Shown here: piece by piece, positions 1-8,022 of the stretch
Layout of the letters: every line of letters starts with the position of its first letter
How positions within the stretch are numbered: the first letter of the stretch is position 1
Assembly: GCF_032397745.1 (NCBI RefSeq)
Contig: NZ_CP135921.1
Location: 5,568,501-5,632,500 of the forward strand
Length of the DNA stretch: 64,000 bases
Reading direction: 5' to 3'
Origin: Bradyrhizobium prioriisuperbiae
Lineage (GTDB): Bacteria > Pseudomonadota > Alphaproteobacteria > Rhizobiales > Xanthobacteraceae
Program-made: the position numbers and the translations under genes
The notes under the pieces: generated by a model
What the model saw: only the letters and a program-made list of their open reading frames with translations
Database searches by the model: none
Told to the model about the DNA's origin: nothing

Positions 1-421
1 ATTTCTTGATTGGAAACGTCAGTTCACGCTGGGCGGTATCGACCACGAAGACAGCGAGCAGCTTTGCCGGTTTCGCCTTGCTGGCATTTTCGCTCACGCC
101 ATGGCGGTCGCCGGGCATTTCCGAAAAGCTTTCACCGGCCTTGTAGATCGTGACGGGGCCGTCGTTGACCTGGCTGCGGATCTCGCCTTCCAAAACGGTC
201 GCGTAGATGAAGGCGGACTGAGGATGGGTGTGGCCCTCCGAGAAGCCGCCAGGAGCATATTCCACGAGAACTCCCTTCATGCTCTTGCCTGGCACGTTCG
301 GCAGTTCATGGTCGTAGACCAGCGTAACTTTCCCGCCTTTGCCGCCGCCAGGTGTGTCGTGTGCAAAAGCTGACCCTGACAGAAGCGCCAGGGCTGCAGC
401 GACAACAAGTGACTTGATCAT
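1..421 (-). CDS. Secreted cupin-domain protein (3' end cut by window edge)
   Basis: The reading frame runs leftward from ATG at 421 to the window edge, 140 codons with no stop inside the window; the next base (position 1, read as T) could begin the stop. Residues 1-20 form a signal peptide (MIKSLVVAAALALLSGSAFA), so export is likely. The body has a cupin pattern with GGFSEGHTHP followed by AFIYATVLEGEI and a later GDRHG segment, i.e. the metal-ligand histidines of the conserved cupin fold. A good ribosome site (AAAGGA) lies about 8 bases before the ATG. It follows the oxidoreductase gene by 60 bp on the same strand and is probably co-transcribed with it. Substrate is unknown; small secreted cupins of this type are often annotated only as cupin-domain proteins. 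Confidence 0.8.
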   Translation of the reverse strand, partial: MIKSLVVAAALALLSGSAFAHDTPGGGKGGKVTLVYDHELPNVPGKSMKGVLVEYAPGGFSEGHTHPQSAFIYATVLEGEIRSQVNDGPVTIYKAGESFSEMPGDRHGVSENASKAKPAKLLAVFVVDTAQRELTFPIKK

Positions 422-481
422 GTCGATTTTCCTTTCATGAGGTGGACGCCGCACCGTCGCACGACGACAGGCGCAAGCGGG

Positions 482-1234
482 TCATTTCCGGGGCGTTGTG
501 GCGAACCATTGATCGAAGCCAACGCGGCCAATGCGAGGATCGTTGTCGGAGACGAGTGAACCGTCTTGCAGCTTGGTCCCGAAATACCGCGCCTCCGGGT
601 CGGCTATCACGGTGCGCGTATCGCCGATCGCCTTGAGGTAACGGGCGACGAAATCGCAGAGCCGCGCGCGCTCGGGACCGGAAATATCGATGGTGCCGTT
701 GACCGGCGCGGCAAGGGCTGCGTCCGTCACGAAGTCCGCGACGTCATCGGAGGCGATTGGCTGAAGATAGCCCGTCGACAGGCGCGCCGTATCGCCGACC
801 GTGCCCCCCTGGGCGATGCCACCGAGGAATTCAAAGAACTGCGTGGACCGCACGATGGTATAGGGGGTGCCGGAGTCCCTGATGATCTTTTCCTGCGCGA
901 CCTTGGCGCGCAGATAGCCGCTTTCCGGCAACTGGTCCGTCCCGATGATGGACAGCGCGACATGATGTCTGATGCCGGCGGCCTTTTCCGCGGCAAGCAG
1001 GTTTCGGCCCGAAACCTGGAAGAATTCGAGCACGGCCTTGTCCTCGAAGGAGGGTGAATTTGCGAGGTCGATGACCACCTCGGCTCCCTTGAGCGCTTCT
1101 GCGATGCCTTCGCCGGTGATGGTATTGACGCCGGTGTTGGGAGAGGCGGCAATCACGTCATGGCCGTGTTTGCGCAGGCGTTCGGCGGTTTTGGAACCGA
1201 TCAGGCCGGTTCCTCCGATGATGACGATTTTCAT
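482..1234 (-). CDS. NAD(P)-binding atypical SDR family oxidoreductase
   Basis: 250 residues starting MKIVIIGGTGLIGS, a Rossmann beta-alpha-beta with the glycine-rich GGTGLIG motif at residues 7-13, typical of NmrA/atypical extended short-chain dehydrogenases that bind NAD(P)H. The frame is open for 49 more codons upstream, but the ATG at 1234 is preceded by GGAG at the right distance and begins exactly at the family N-terminus, so that start is chosen. It follows the MBL-fold hydrolase (189 bp gap) and precedes the secreted cupin (60 bp gap), all leftward. Related proteins are often induced by oxidative or electrophile stress; that role here is inference from the nearby Rrf2 gene and operators. 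Confidence 0.82.
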   Translation of the reverse strand: MKIVIIGGTGLIGSKTAERLRKHGHDVIAASPNTGVNTITGEGIAEALKGAEVVIDLANSPSFEDKAVLEFFQVSGRNLLAAEKAAGIRHHVALSIIGTDQLPESGYLRAKVAQEKIIRDSGTPYTIVRSTQFFEFLGGIAQGGTVGDTARLSTGYLQPIASDDVADFVTDAALAAPVNGTIDISGPERARLCDFVARYLKAIGDTRTVIADPEARYFGTKLQDGSLVSDNDPRIGRVGFDQWFATTPRK

Positions 1235-1423
1235 GTGATGTCTCCGTTCGCGCCTGCCGTTGCGGCGCACGTTGCTCGATGGGATGTTTGGGTGAAGGGC
1301 TTCGTTGAGAGACCGGCCTCTCGAAGCTGTCGAGCTCGAGGCCTTATCGAAGCCTTGGAGTTTGTCAGCCGAGCCAGACACGGCCTTGAAGGCGGCGCGC
1401 CATGGTTCGGCGCTAACAGGCGG

Positions 1424-2335
1424 TCAGTAATTCCACAAGGCGGGGACCCAACGATAACCGTTGCCAACGGCCGCCACCCGGCAGACGGACGGGAACGGCA
1501 GGTGAGTGCCCAGCAGCGGCTCGCCGGTCGCCGCCAACTCCCGCAACAGACGGGCACGGACGCGGACAGCCTCCTCGGGGTCGTGCTCGAAGCCGTTATG
1601 CCACTCGAGGTGATCGAAGCCGTGCGGGAGCACGGCGTCGCCGACGAACGTCAGGCGCTCGCCGCCGGATGCCAGGCGGACGATGCTATGCCCGGGGGTG
1701 TGGCCGCCCGTGCGCGTGACGACCACGCCCGGCGCCACCTCGGCGTCCGCTTCGAACGTCTGCAGCTTGCTACCGTACTGGGCCAGGAACCGTCGGGCGG
1801 CCGACCGGATCATCTCCGTCATCGGCCCCGGCATGGCGGTGCGGGAGAAATCGGGCGCCTGCCAGAACTCGGCCTCGGCGGCCGACGCGTGGATCCGGAC
1901 GTCCGGACGCAGCTGATCCTGCACCCCGTCGACCAGCAGCCCGCCGACGTGGTCGAAGTGCATGTGGGTGAGCACCACGTCGGTCACTTCAGCGAGATCG
2001 ATGCCGGCGGCCTGCAGGCGCGAGGACCACCGCCCGGTTTTCGGGAAGTTCGGGGCCTCCATTCCCAGTCCGGAGTCGATGAGGATGGTGCGGCCGCCGC
2101 TGCGAACGACGACCTCGTTCAGCGCCCAATCCATTACCTCCGGCTGCAGCCTCTCGTGCAGCCAGGCGGAGCGAACGGCCGGGTCGGCGTTGGTGGCCAT
2201 CGCCTCCGCGGAGATCGAGATCACCCCATCGCTGACCACCATGACATCGATCTCTCCGACCCGCTGCACGTAGCGCGACGGAACCAGCTCGTCGGGGCCC
2301 GGTCCACCGGGGTGCGAGGTTTTGTCTAAGCTCAT
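1424..2335 (-). CDS. MBL-fold metallo-hydrolase
   Basis: 303 residues with the metallo-beta-lactamase-fold metal-site motif HMHFDH (H124, H126, D128, H129), a second ligand region GGHTPGHS (H212, H216) and GDAVLPH around D233. These give a two-metal hydrolase of the glyoxalase II / quorum-quenching lactonase-like type. No signal peptide, so cytoplasmic. The start ATG is preceded by CAGGAGA. It is divergent from a LysR gene, and two copies of a 21-bp palindrome sit between them, 86-125 bp upstream of this start. The substrate cannot be told from sequence; lactone, thioester or organophosphate-like esters are all possible in this family. Confidence 0.85.
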   Translation of the reverse strand: MSLDKTSHPGGPGPDELVPSRYVQRVGEIDVMVVSDGVISISAEAMATNADPAVRSAWLHERLQPEVMDWALNEVVVRSGGRTILIDSGLGMEAPNFPKTGRWSSRLQAAGIDLAEVTDVVLTHMHFDHVGGLLVDGVQDQLRPDVRIHASAAEAEFWQAPDFSRTAMPGPMTEMIRSAARRFLAQYGSKLQTFEADAEVAPGVVVTRTGGHTPGHSIVRLASGGERLTFVGDAVLPHGFDHLEWHNGFEHDPEEAVRVRARLLRELAATGEPLLGTHLPFPSVCRVAAVGNGYRWVPALWNY

Positions 2336-2420
2336 GGCTGTCTCCTGCTGACTGCGGTTTTGGGAGCGATCAGGTCGGCTCGACCGATGACGATGACATC
2401 ATCGTTAGCCTTCCTCATAT

Positions 2421-2441
2421 TAAGGATGTTGAATATCCTTA
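2421..2441. promoter_or_regulatory. Palindromic operator, copy 1 (probable Rrf2 site)
   Basis: Arms TAAGGAT and ATCCTTA are perfect complements around a 7-base centre that itself nearly pairs (TT G AA). The same 21-base pattern recurs at 2440-2460 and in front of the Rrf2 gene at 5076-5096. Centre-to-centre distance to copy 2 is 19 bp, close to two helical turns, which suits cooperative dimer binding in the MBL/LysR divergent promoter region. Confidence 0.65.
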
Positions 2442-2460
2442 TGGATATGTAGTATCCTTA
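2440..2460. promoter_or_regulatory. Palindromic operator, copy 2 (probable Rrf2 site)
   Basis: Inner arms GGATA (2443-2447) and TATCC (2453-2457) with outer TA/TA pairs; one mismatch in the outer arms. It overlaps copy 1 by two bases and lies about 70 bp before the LysR start. It matches the Rrf2-promoter copy at 5076 in most arm positions. Confidence 0.62.
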
Positions 2461-2527
2461 ATTATGTAAAGCCCTTCTGACCAAAGCAGCAGGCATAAGG
2501 CTTATGTCGAAAATAAAGGGGATGGCG

Positions 2528-3496
2528 ATGGACATCGTTTGCGCACTGCGGAGCTTTTTGAGAGTTGCCGATGCCGGTTCGTTTTCTGCCGCCGCTTTCG
2601 ATCTCAATCTGACGCAGCCTGCGGTTTCTCGGCAGGTTTCCGCGCTGGAGGCGCATCTCAATATGCGCCTTCTGCATCGCTCGACCACCGCATTGACGTT
2701 GACGGCCGAAGGCAAGCAGGTGATCCCGATGGCTCTCAGGGTTATCGAGGCGGTGGAGGCGCTCGGCGAATCCGCCAGCTCGGGAGGAGTCTCAGGCAAG
2801 GTTCGGCTATCCTTACCTGCGCCGCTGGGGCTCCATATCAGCGACCGACTTGCAGCACTCCTCAACCGCCATCCGAAGCTCTCGATCGAAGTGCTGTTTC
2901 GCGAAGAGCCGTCCGATCTGGTTGGAGAAGGCATCGATATCGAAGTGCGCCTCGGGGCCGTCGCCGATAACGATCTGGTATGTCGCAGGATCGGTTGGAC
3001 GGCGGCATTTCTCGTTGCCGCGCCGAACTACCTCGAAAAGCGCGGTCCTCCGCGCACGTTCGAGGATATCAGCCGCCATGATTGCATCTGCTCCAGTCTC
3101 CACGGTGACAGCCGTTCCTGGCTGTTTTCGAACGGGACAGACGAAGTTGCCGTGCGGATCGCGCCACGTCTTGTCGTCAACAGTGCCGTCGCCGTCCACC
3201 GCGCCACGCTTGCGGGCGCCGGCATCGCAATCCTCTCCCACATCCTCGCCGTACCGGACATCGAGGCTGGCCGATTGATCAATTTGTTGCCCGATTTCCC
3301 GCCGGCCCGTCTGCCGATCACCCTGGTCTATCCCTCACGGCACAACGTGCCGCTTCGCGTCAGAACAGTCCTCGACCTTCTCGTTGCGGCCATGCGGGAA
3401 GACCGGCTGTTGGCTTCGTCGTCTGCACCGGATTCCGTGGAAACGACATTGCGCTCGACCAAAGCGCCTCCTGCCGCACCGCATGCGGCAGCGTGA
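2528..3496 (+). CDS. LysR-family transcriptional regulator
   Basis: 322 residues: winged helix-turn-helix near residues 1-60 (FSAAAFDLNLTQPAVSRQVSALE is interrupted here only in name; the key residues are AAA, LTQPAVSRQ and LE) followed by a periplasmic-binding-like effector domain. Start ATG at 2528 is chosen because AAAGGGG lies at the right distance and LysR proteins normally begin MD-x-x-x-x-L-R-x-F; an ATG eight codons earlier at 2504 is the alternative. Divergent from the MBL-fold hydrolase, so likely its regulator together with the Rrf2 protein. The 3' end is followed within 50 bp by the MscS-type channel gene, suggesting co-transcription. Confidence 0.88.
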   Translation: MDIVCALRSFLRVADAGSFSAAAFDLNLTQPAVSRQVSALEAHLNMRLLHRSTTALTLTAEGKQVIPMALRVIEAVEALGESASSGGVSGKVRLSLPAPLGLHISDRLAALLNRHPKLSIEVLFREEPSDLVGEGIDIEVRLGAVADNDLVCRRIGWTAAFLVAAPNYLEKRGPPRTFEDISRHDCICSSLHGDSRSWLFSNGTDEVAVRIAPRLVVNSAVAVHRATLAGAGIAILSHILAVPDIEAGRLINLLPDFPPARLPITLVYPSRHNVPLRVRTVLDLLVAAMREDRLLASSSAPDSVETTLRSTKAPPAAPHAAA

Positions 3497-3543
3497 CTTC
3501 AAACACTTGCGCAACCTTTGGCCCGTCTTGGAGAGTTCCTGTT

Positions 3544-4569
3544 ATGTTGGGTGAAGACCATTTGATGCCGTTTGTTCTGACCAACATTCTGGGACTCGCC
3601 GGTATCGTCGTCTGGCATGCTCAGGGCAACAACCGTCCAACAAGCCGACTGATCGTCCAGATCCTGTTCTTTATCGGCATGAGCCTCGTGCTTTACCTGG
3701 GCGGCATTTCTCCGCACCACGTCGATGACACCCACATGCAGGGTTTCGGCGCGTTGCTCTCCAAATCGGCCAGGATCCTGTGGTGGACCCATCTCGCTTG
3801 GGCAATCATCGGATTGGTTCACATCTATATCAGGCTCAACCGCCGGCCACGGGAAGCGCACCTCATCCAGGATATGGCCGTCGGCGTCATCTATCTCGGT
3901 GTGACGCTGTCGATCATAGGCTTCGTTTTCGGCGTACCGGTCGGCACGCTGGTTGCGACCTCAGGCATCGTCGCCATCATTTTCGGCCTCGCGTTGCAAA
4001 ATACCCTTGGTGATGTCTTTTCGGGCATCGCGCTGACCCTCGGCAGGGCCCATGCGATCGGCGACTGGATCCAACTCAAGGACGGCACGGAAGGCCGCGT
4101 GGTCGAAACCAACTGGCGCTCCACCAACCTGCTCACCGGAGGGTATAATGTCGTTGTGGTGCCGAACAGCATTCTGGCAAAGCAGGGGGTAACCAATCTG
4201 AGTCGTCCCGACGAGACTCACCAGATCACGTTGACCGTACGCATTGTGACCACAACGCCTGATATCGTCGAGCAGGTCATGCGGTCCGTCCTGGACAGCA
4301 GCACGCGGATCGTCAAAGACCCACAGCCAGTCGTCGCCTTGAAGACGATCGATGCAGCTGCCATCGAAGTCGAGCTGCAGTTCCGCGTCGAGAGTCCCGC
4401 CGGCTGGACAGCGGCTCGCAACGAAATCATCGGTCTCGTTTATAGCCAATGCAAGGCAAGTGGTCTTTCACTGGCCGCTCCGGCCGAGAGCCTTGTTTTC
4501 AGCCTGGCTGTGATCAGCGGCGAATATGCCGCCGGGGGGATCAATGCGCGTTCAACCCGCCCGGCCTAA
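3544..4569 (+). CDS. MscS-family mechanosensitive ion channel
   Basis: 341 residues with several N-terminal membrane helices and the MscS core: a glycine/alanine-rich pore helix GIVAIIFGLALQNTLGD followed by the beta domain (GDWIQLKDGTEGRVVETNWRST), then an alpha/beta C-terminal domain. This is an inner-membrane channel that opens on hypo-osmotic shock. The start at 3544 has GGAG about 9 bases upstream; an overlapping GTG at 3493, coupled to the LysR stop, is the alternative. Its last 18 bases overlap the 3' end of the convergent Rrf2 gene. Some members of this subfamily carry C-terminal cyclic-nucleotide domains; this one does not. Confidence 0.85.
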   Translation: MLGEDHLMPFVLTNILGLAGIVVWHAQGNNRPTSRLIVQILFFIGMSLVLYLGGISPHHVDDTHMQGFGALLSKSARILWWTHLAWAIIGLVHIYIRLNRRPREAHLIQDMAVGVIYLGVTLSIIGFVFGVPVGTLVATSGIVAIIFGLALQNTLGDVFSGIALTLGRAHAIGDWIQLKDGTEGRVVETNWRSTNLLTGGYNVVVVPNSILAKQGVTNLSRPDETHQITLTVRIVTTTPDIVEQVMRSVLDSSTRIVKDPQPVVALKTIDAAAIEVELQFRVESPAGWTAARNEIIGLVYSQCKASGLSLAAPAESLVFSLAVISGEYAAGGINARSTRPA

Positions 4570-5040
4570 CACCCATTCGAAAGTGTCCTTCCAGACCGCC
4601 GGAGCCGTTTCCTCTGCAAGGATCTCGGTGAGGTCCTGCAGGGTGACGCTGCGCAGTTTCTGGCGCCAGGCTTCGTCGGCCTCCCACATGATGCGTGCGA
4701 CCGCACACGCGCGGCGGTTGCGATGGTTCTTGGGCAAACAGGGATTGTTTTCGCGGATGTTGTTGCAGACAAAGGTGCGTGACTTGCCTTCCACGGCCTC
4801 TACGATGTCCAAAAGAGGCAATTTCGCAGGCGGCTTCGCGAGACGGTATCCGCCGGATGGGCCAAGCGTCGTATGGACAAGGCCCGCTTGAGACAGGCTC
4901 TGCAGCGCCTTGGAAAGATATTCCTTTGGAAGCCCGTGCAATTCCGCCAGCGCCTTGGTCGACAGATAGCGCCCCTCGGGCAGGCCGGCGAGGATCGCAC
5001 AGCAATGCAGCGCCCATTCAACTTGGCTTTTCAGAATCAT
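4552..5040 (-). CDS. Rrf2-family transcriptional regulator with three cysteines
   Basis: 162 residues: winged helix-turn-helix (ALHCCAILAGL, LSTKALAELHGLPKEYLSKAL, then LGPSGGYRLAKPP as the wing) and a C-terminal helix for dimerisation. Rrf2 proteins such as IscR and NsrR bind an Fe-S cluster through three cysteines after the wing; here they are spaced C-X8-C-X10-C (FVC, NPC, RAC), wider than in IscR or classical NsrR. Start ATG at 5040 is preferred (MILKSQVEWA); an ATG at 5064 is in frame but lacks a ribosome site. A 21-bp palindrome lies 36 bp upstream, so autoregulation is likely. Its 3' end overlaps that of the MscS gene. Confidence 0.88.
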   Translation of the reverse strand: MILKSQVEWALHCCAILAGLPEGRYLSTKALAELHGLPKEYLSKALQSLSQAGLVHTTLGPSGGYRLAKPPAKLPLLDIVEAVEGKSRTFVCNNIRENNPCLPKNHRNRRACAVARIMWEADEAWRQKLRSVTLQDLTEILAEETAPAVWKDTFEWVLGRAG

Positions 5041-5075
5041 CGATTTGTTCCGAGAACGGCGCAATCCGCATCTAT

Positions 5076-5096
5076 TAAGGATATAGAGTATCCTAT
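5076..5096. promoter_or_regulatory. Palindromic operator upstream of the Rrf2 gene, copy 3
   Basis: Arms AGGATA (5078-5083) and TATCCT (5089-5094) around a 5-base centre. It has the same length and arm sequence as the two sites at 2421 and 2440, and sits in the promoter position of the Rrf2 gene, which is why I assign all three to that regulator. Confidence 0.65.
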
Positions 5097-5248
5097 TAGT
5101 GCTGGATGTAAACCTGGAGGTCTTTGAAGCACCTCGCGTTTAGAGCGCACATCAGCCAGCCATGCTGAGCCAAGTGCTCGCCGCAGTGGCGACTTTGGCC
5201 ACAGCGCTGCTCGCAACGCTCGCGAAGGCGGATGGGGGAGTGGACCGT

Positions 5249-6772
5249 CTAGCTCGCCTTGTCGCGCGCTTCCCAATACGGCGCGCGCAGCTTGCGTTTG
5301 AAGATCTTGCCGCTCTCCTCGCGCGGCAGCGCATCGATGAATTCGATCTCCCGGGGCACCTTGAAGTTGGCGAGTCGCCGCTTCAGATAATCCTGCACCG
5401 CCGCCGGCGTCAGCACGGCTTCATTATCCGGCTCGATATAGGCGCAGAGTTTCTCGCCGAATTCGTCGTCGGGAATGCCGAACACGGCGCAGTCGCGCAC
5501 ACCGTCCATGCCGATCAGGGTGTTTTCGATCTCGGCGGGGTAGATGTTGACGCCGCCCGATATCACCATGTCGCTCTTGCGGTCGCACAGGAACAGATAT
5601 CCCTCGGCGTCGAGGTAGCCGACATCGCCAACGCTGATCAGGTCCTCGCGGCCGGCCTCGGCGCGCGCGCCGGTCTTGCCGTGATAGTCGAAATCGGAAA
5701 TCGCCGTCTGCCGCATGAAAATCTCGCCGGGCTCACCGACGTCGCAGGGCGTCCCATCGGGGCGGAAGATCTTGACAATGCCGCCTTCGACGACACGGCC
5801 GACCGTGCCGGGTTTCGCCAGCGCTTCCTCCGAGGAGTGCCAGATCGGGATGCCGGTTTCGGTCGATCCCAGATACTCGTTGATCACCGGCCCCCACCAT
5901 TTGATCATCGCCTGCTTGACCGGGATCGGGCAGGAGGCCGCGCCATGAATGATGAAGCGCAGCGACGACAGGTCGTAGCGCGCCTTTACCTCGTCCGGCA
6001 GCCGCAGCAGCCGCACGAACATGGTCGGCACCATGTGCATGTGGGTGATTTTGTGGCGCTGGATCAGCTGCAGCATGTCTTCCGGATCGAAACGCGGTTC
6101 GAGCACGATGGTGCAACCGTGACGGAACGCCAGCATGCCGTAGGAACTCGGCGCCGAGTGATACATCGGCCCGTTCATCAGGATGATCTGGTCTTCGTTC
6201 GGCTTGACGCCATAAGTGAGTCCGCCGACGCGCTCGACCGCGGCCGCCTGTTCGGGCCGCATCGGCTGCCGGCGCACGCCCTTTGGCCGTCCGGTGGTGC
6301 CGGAGGTGTAGAACATCGCCGATGCGCGTTGCGGCGGTTCCTGCGACGGCACATGGCCGTCGCGCCAGTGATCCCAGTCGGTGGCGCCTTCGGGAACGCG
6401 GGTGTCAGGCGGGCTCACGCCATAGGCGGCCGCGATTTCCGGTGGCGTTTCGACCACCAGCAGCCGCAGCCGTTTCGGCAGGCCCTGCCGGATCTGCGGC
6501 AGCAGATCGGCATGGCACACCAGGACGTCGGCGCCGCAGTCGGCGATGATGTAGGAGACCTCCTCCGCCTTCAGGTGCCAGTTGATGGGCACGATCGGCG
6601 AGCCCAGTGCGGCGGCCGCAGCCGAGGCTTCGAACAGCGCGAAATCGTTGCGCAGCATCATGGCCACCGGCTTGCCGCCGCTGACGCCGAGGGCCTTCAG
6701 GCCGGTGGTGGCCCGCGCCACGCGCTCGCGGATGGCGGGATAGCTGATCTGGCGGTCGCCGCTGATGATCAT
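5249..6772 (-). CDS. AMP-binding acyl-CoA synthetase
   Basis: 507 residues of the ANL superfamily: P-loop-like motif YTSGTTGRPKG at residues 155-165, the NEYLGSTETG adenylate motif, GDVGYLDAEGYLFLCDRKSD hinge and a C-terminal GKIFKRKLR lysine. It activates a carboxylic acid as acyl-AMP and transfers it to CoA. The start is preceded by GAGG. Last gene of a leftward three-gene operon (nitronate monooxygenase, binding protein, this gene; gaps 34 and 22 bp). Substrate is likely a medium- or long-chain or aromatic acid; context does not settle it. Confidence 0.9.
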   Translation of the reverse strand: MIISGDRQISYPAIRERVARATTGLKALGVSGGKPVAMMLRNDFALFEASAAAAALGSPIVPINWHLKAEEVSYIIADCGADVLVCHADLLPQIRQGLPKRLRLLVVETPPEIAAAYGVSPPDTRVPEGATDWDHWRDGHVPSQEPPQRASAMFYTSGTTGRPKGVRRQPMRPEQAAAVERVGGLTYGVKPNEDQIILMNGPMYHSAPSSYGMLAFRHGCTIVLEPRFDPEDMLQLIQRHKITHMHMVPTMFVRLLRLPDEVKARYDLSSLRFIIHGAASCPIPVKQAMIKWWGPVINEYLGSTETGIPIWHSSEEALAKPGTVGRVVEGGIVKIFRPDGTPCDVGEPGEIFMRQTAISDFDYHGKTGARAEAGREDLISVGDVGYLDAEGYLFLCDRKSDMVISGGVNIYPAEIENTLIGMDGVRDCAVFGIPDDEFGEKLCAYIEPDNEAVLTPAAVQDYLKRRLANFKVPREIEFIDALPREESGKIFKRKLRAPYWEARDKAS

Positions 6773-6794
6773 GTCGCGTTACCTCATCATCTCT

Positions 6795-7988
6795 TTACCG
6801 ATCATCGAGCAATCCGCTCAGCGCCGTCCAGCTCTTTCCATCAAAGCGGCGCAGCCGCAATTGCTGGAACGGCAGATAGTCATCGGAGCCGGTCGTAACC
6901 GCAACATCCGGCAGCAGCAGGGGCAGGGTCACCGCGCGCAGCGACGTCGCCTGGCGCAGCACATTCTCGCGGCTGAGATCGTCACCGCAGGCCCGCAGCA
7001 CATGCACCAGCAGCCGCGCGTTGACGTACGCGGTCGCATAGTTGGTGTTGCGCTCGTCCCCGCTGGGCAAATATTGCTTCAGGAACGCGAAGTATTCCTT
7101 CACGTCCGGGTCGTTGGCCCACTGCTCGTCGAAAATGTCCTTCTGGTAGCTGGAGGTGACCAGCCCGGCCGCGTTGGCAAGGCCTGCCGGCTCCAAAAAT
7201 GTGATCGACGATGCGGAGGTCGGAACATAGACCGCGTCGGGCTTCCAGCCGATTTCGGCCATGCCCTTGATCAGCTGCGAGGTGAATTTACCGAGCACGA
7301 CGCCGAACACGATGTTGGCGCCGGAGCCTTTCAACGCTGCGATCTGCGAATTGATGGTCGGCGCGCTCGATTCATAATTTGCCTCCGCGACGATCATGCT
7401 CGCGGCCTTGCTGCCGAGCGCGCGCTTGAAGCCCGCCACATAGTCGCGCCCGAAGTCGTCGTTCTGCGACAGGATGGCGATCTTCGCATCCGGTCGCGCC
7501 TGCAGGATGTGCTTGGCATAGACCACGCCCTCGGATTCGTAGGTCGCCATGCCCGGCATGGTCCAGGGGAAACCTTTCGGGTCGGCCCATTTGGTGGCGC
7601 CGCTCAGCACGAACAGCTGCGGCACCTTCTTGCCATTGAGATAACGATGCACGGCGTTGTTCGTCGCGGTTCCCAGCGAGCCGAACATCAGCAAGACTTC
7701 GTCCTGCTCAACCAGCTTGCGGGTCTGTTCCACCGTCTTGGGCGGCGAATAGGCGTCGTCGAGACTGATCAGCCTGATCTTGCGGCCGTTGATGCCACCC
7801 TCGGCGTTGATCTTGGCGAAATAGGCCTCCTGGGCGCGGCCGATGGCGCCGAAGCCGGACAGAGGCCCGCTGTAGGGCAGGGTCTGTCCGATGCGGATCT
7901 CCTCCTTGCCGGGGTCGGCGCGTGTCGCGGTGGCGGCAGACGCCACCATCAAGCCAAGCGCAATCGCGCGCAGCGCTGCTGCTCTCAT
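6795..7988 (-). CDS. ABC transporter substrate-binding protein, LivJ/LivK type
   Basis: 397 residues with a signal peptide ending ATRADPGK and a type I periplasmic binding fold (IRIGQTLPYSGPLSGFG, INGRKIRLISLDDAYSP, ILSQNDDFGRDYVAGFK). Start ATG has GGGGAGGA upstream. Such proteins capture amino acids, or often aromatic and fatty acids in this family of bacteria. The operon has no permease or ATPase gene, so it must share a transporter encoded elsewhere, possibly the liv-type system at 41-45 kb, or act as an orphan. Confidence 0.9.
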   Translation of the reverse strand: MRAAALRAIALGLMVASAATATRADPGKEEIRIGQTLPYSGPLSGFGAIGRAQEAYFAKINAEGGINGRKIRLISLDDAYSPPKTVEQTRKLVEQDEVLLMFGSLGTATNNAVHRYLNGKKVPQLFVLSGATKWADPKGFPWTMPGMATYESEGVVYAKHILQARPDAKIAILSQNDDFGRDYVAGFKRALGSKAASMIVAEANYESSAPTINSQIAALKGSGANIVFGVVLGKFTSQLIKGMAEIGWKPDAVYVPTSASSITFLEPAGLANAAGLVTSSYQKDIFDEQWANDPDVKEYFAFLKQYLPSGDERNTNYATAYVNARLLVHVLRACGDDLSRENVLRQATSLRAVTLPLLLPDVAVTTGSDDYLPFQQLRLRRFDGKSWTALSGLLDDR

Positions 7989-8022
7989 GTCGTCCTCCCC
8001 TCAGAACCGTGTTGTTGTTGTT

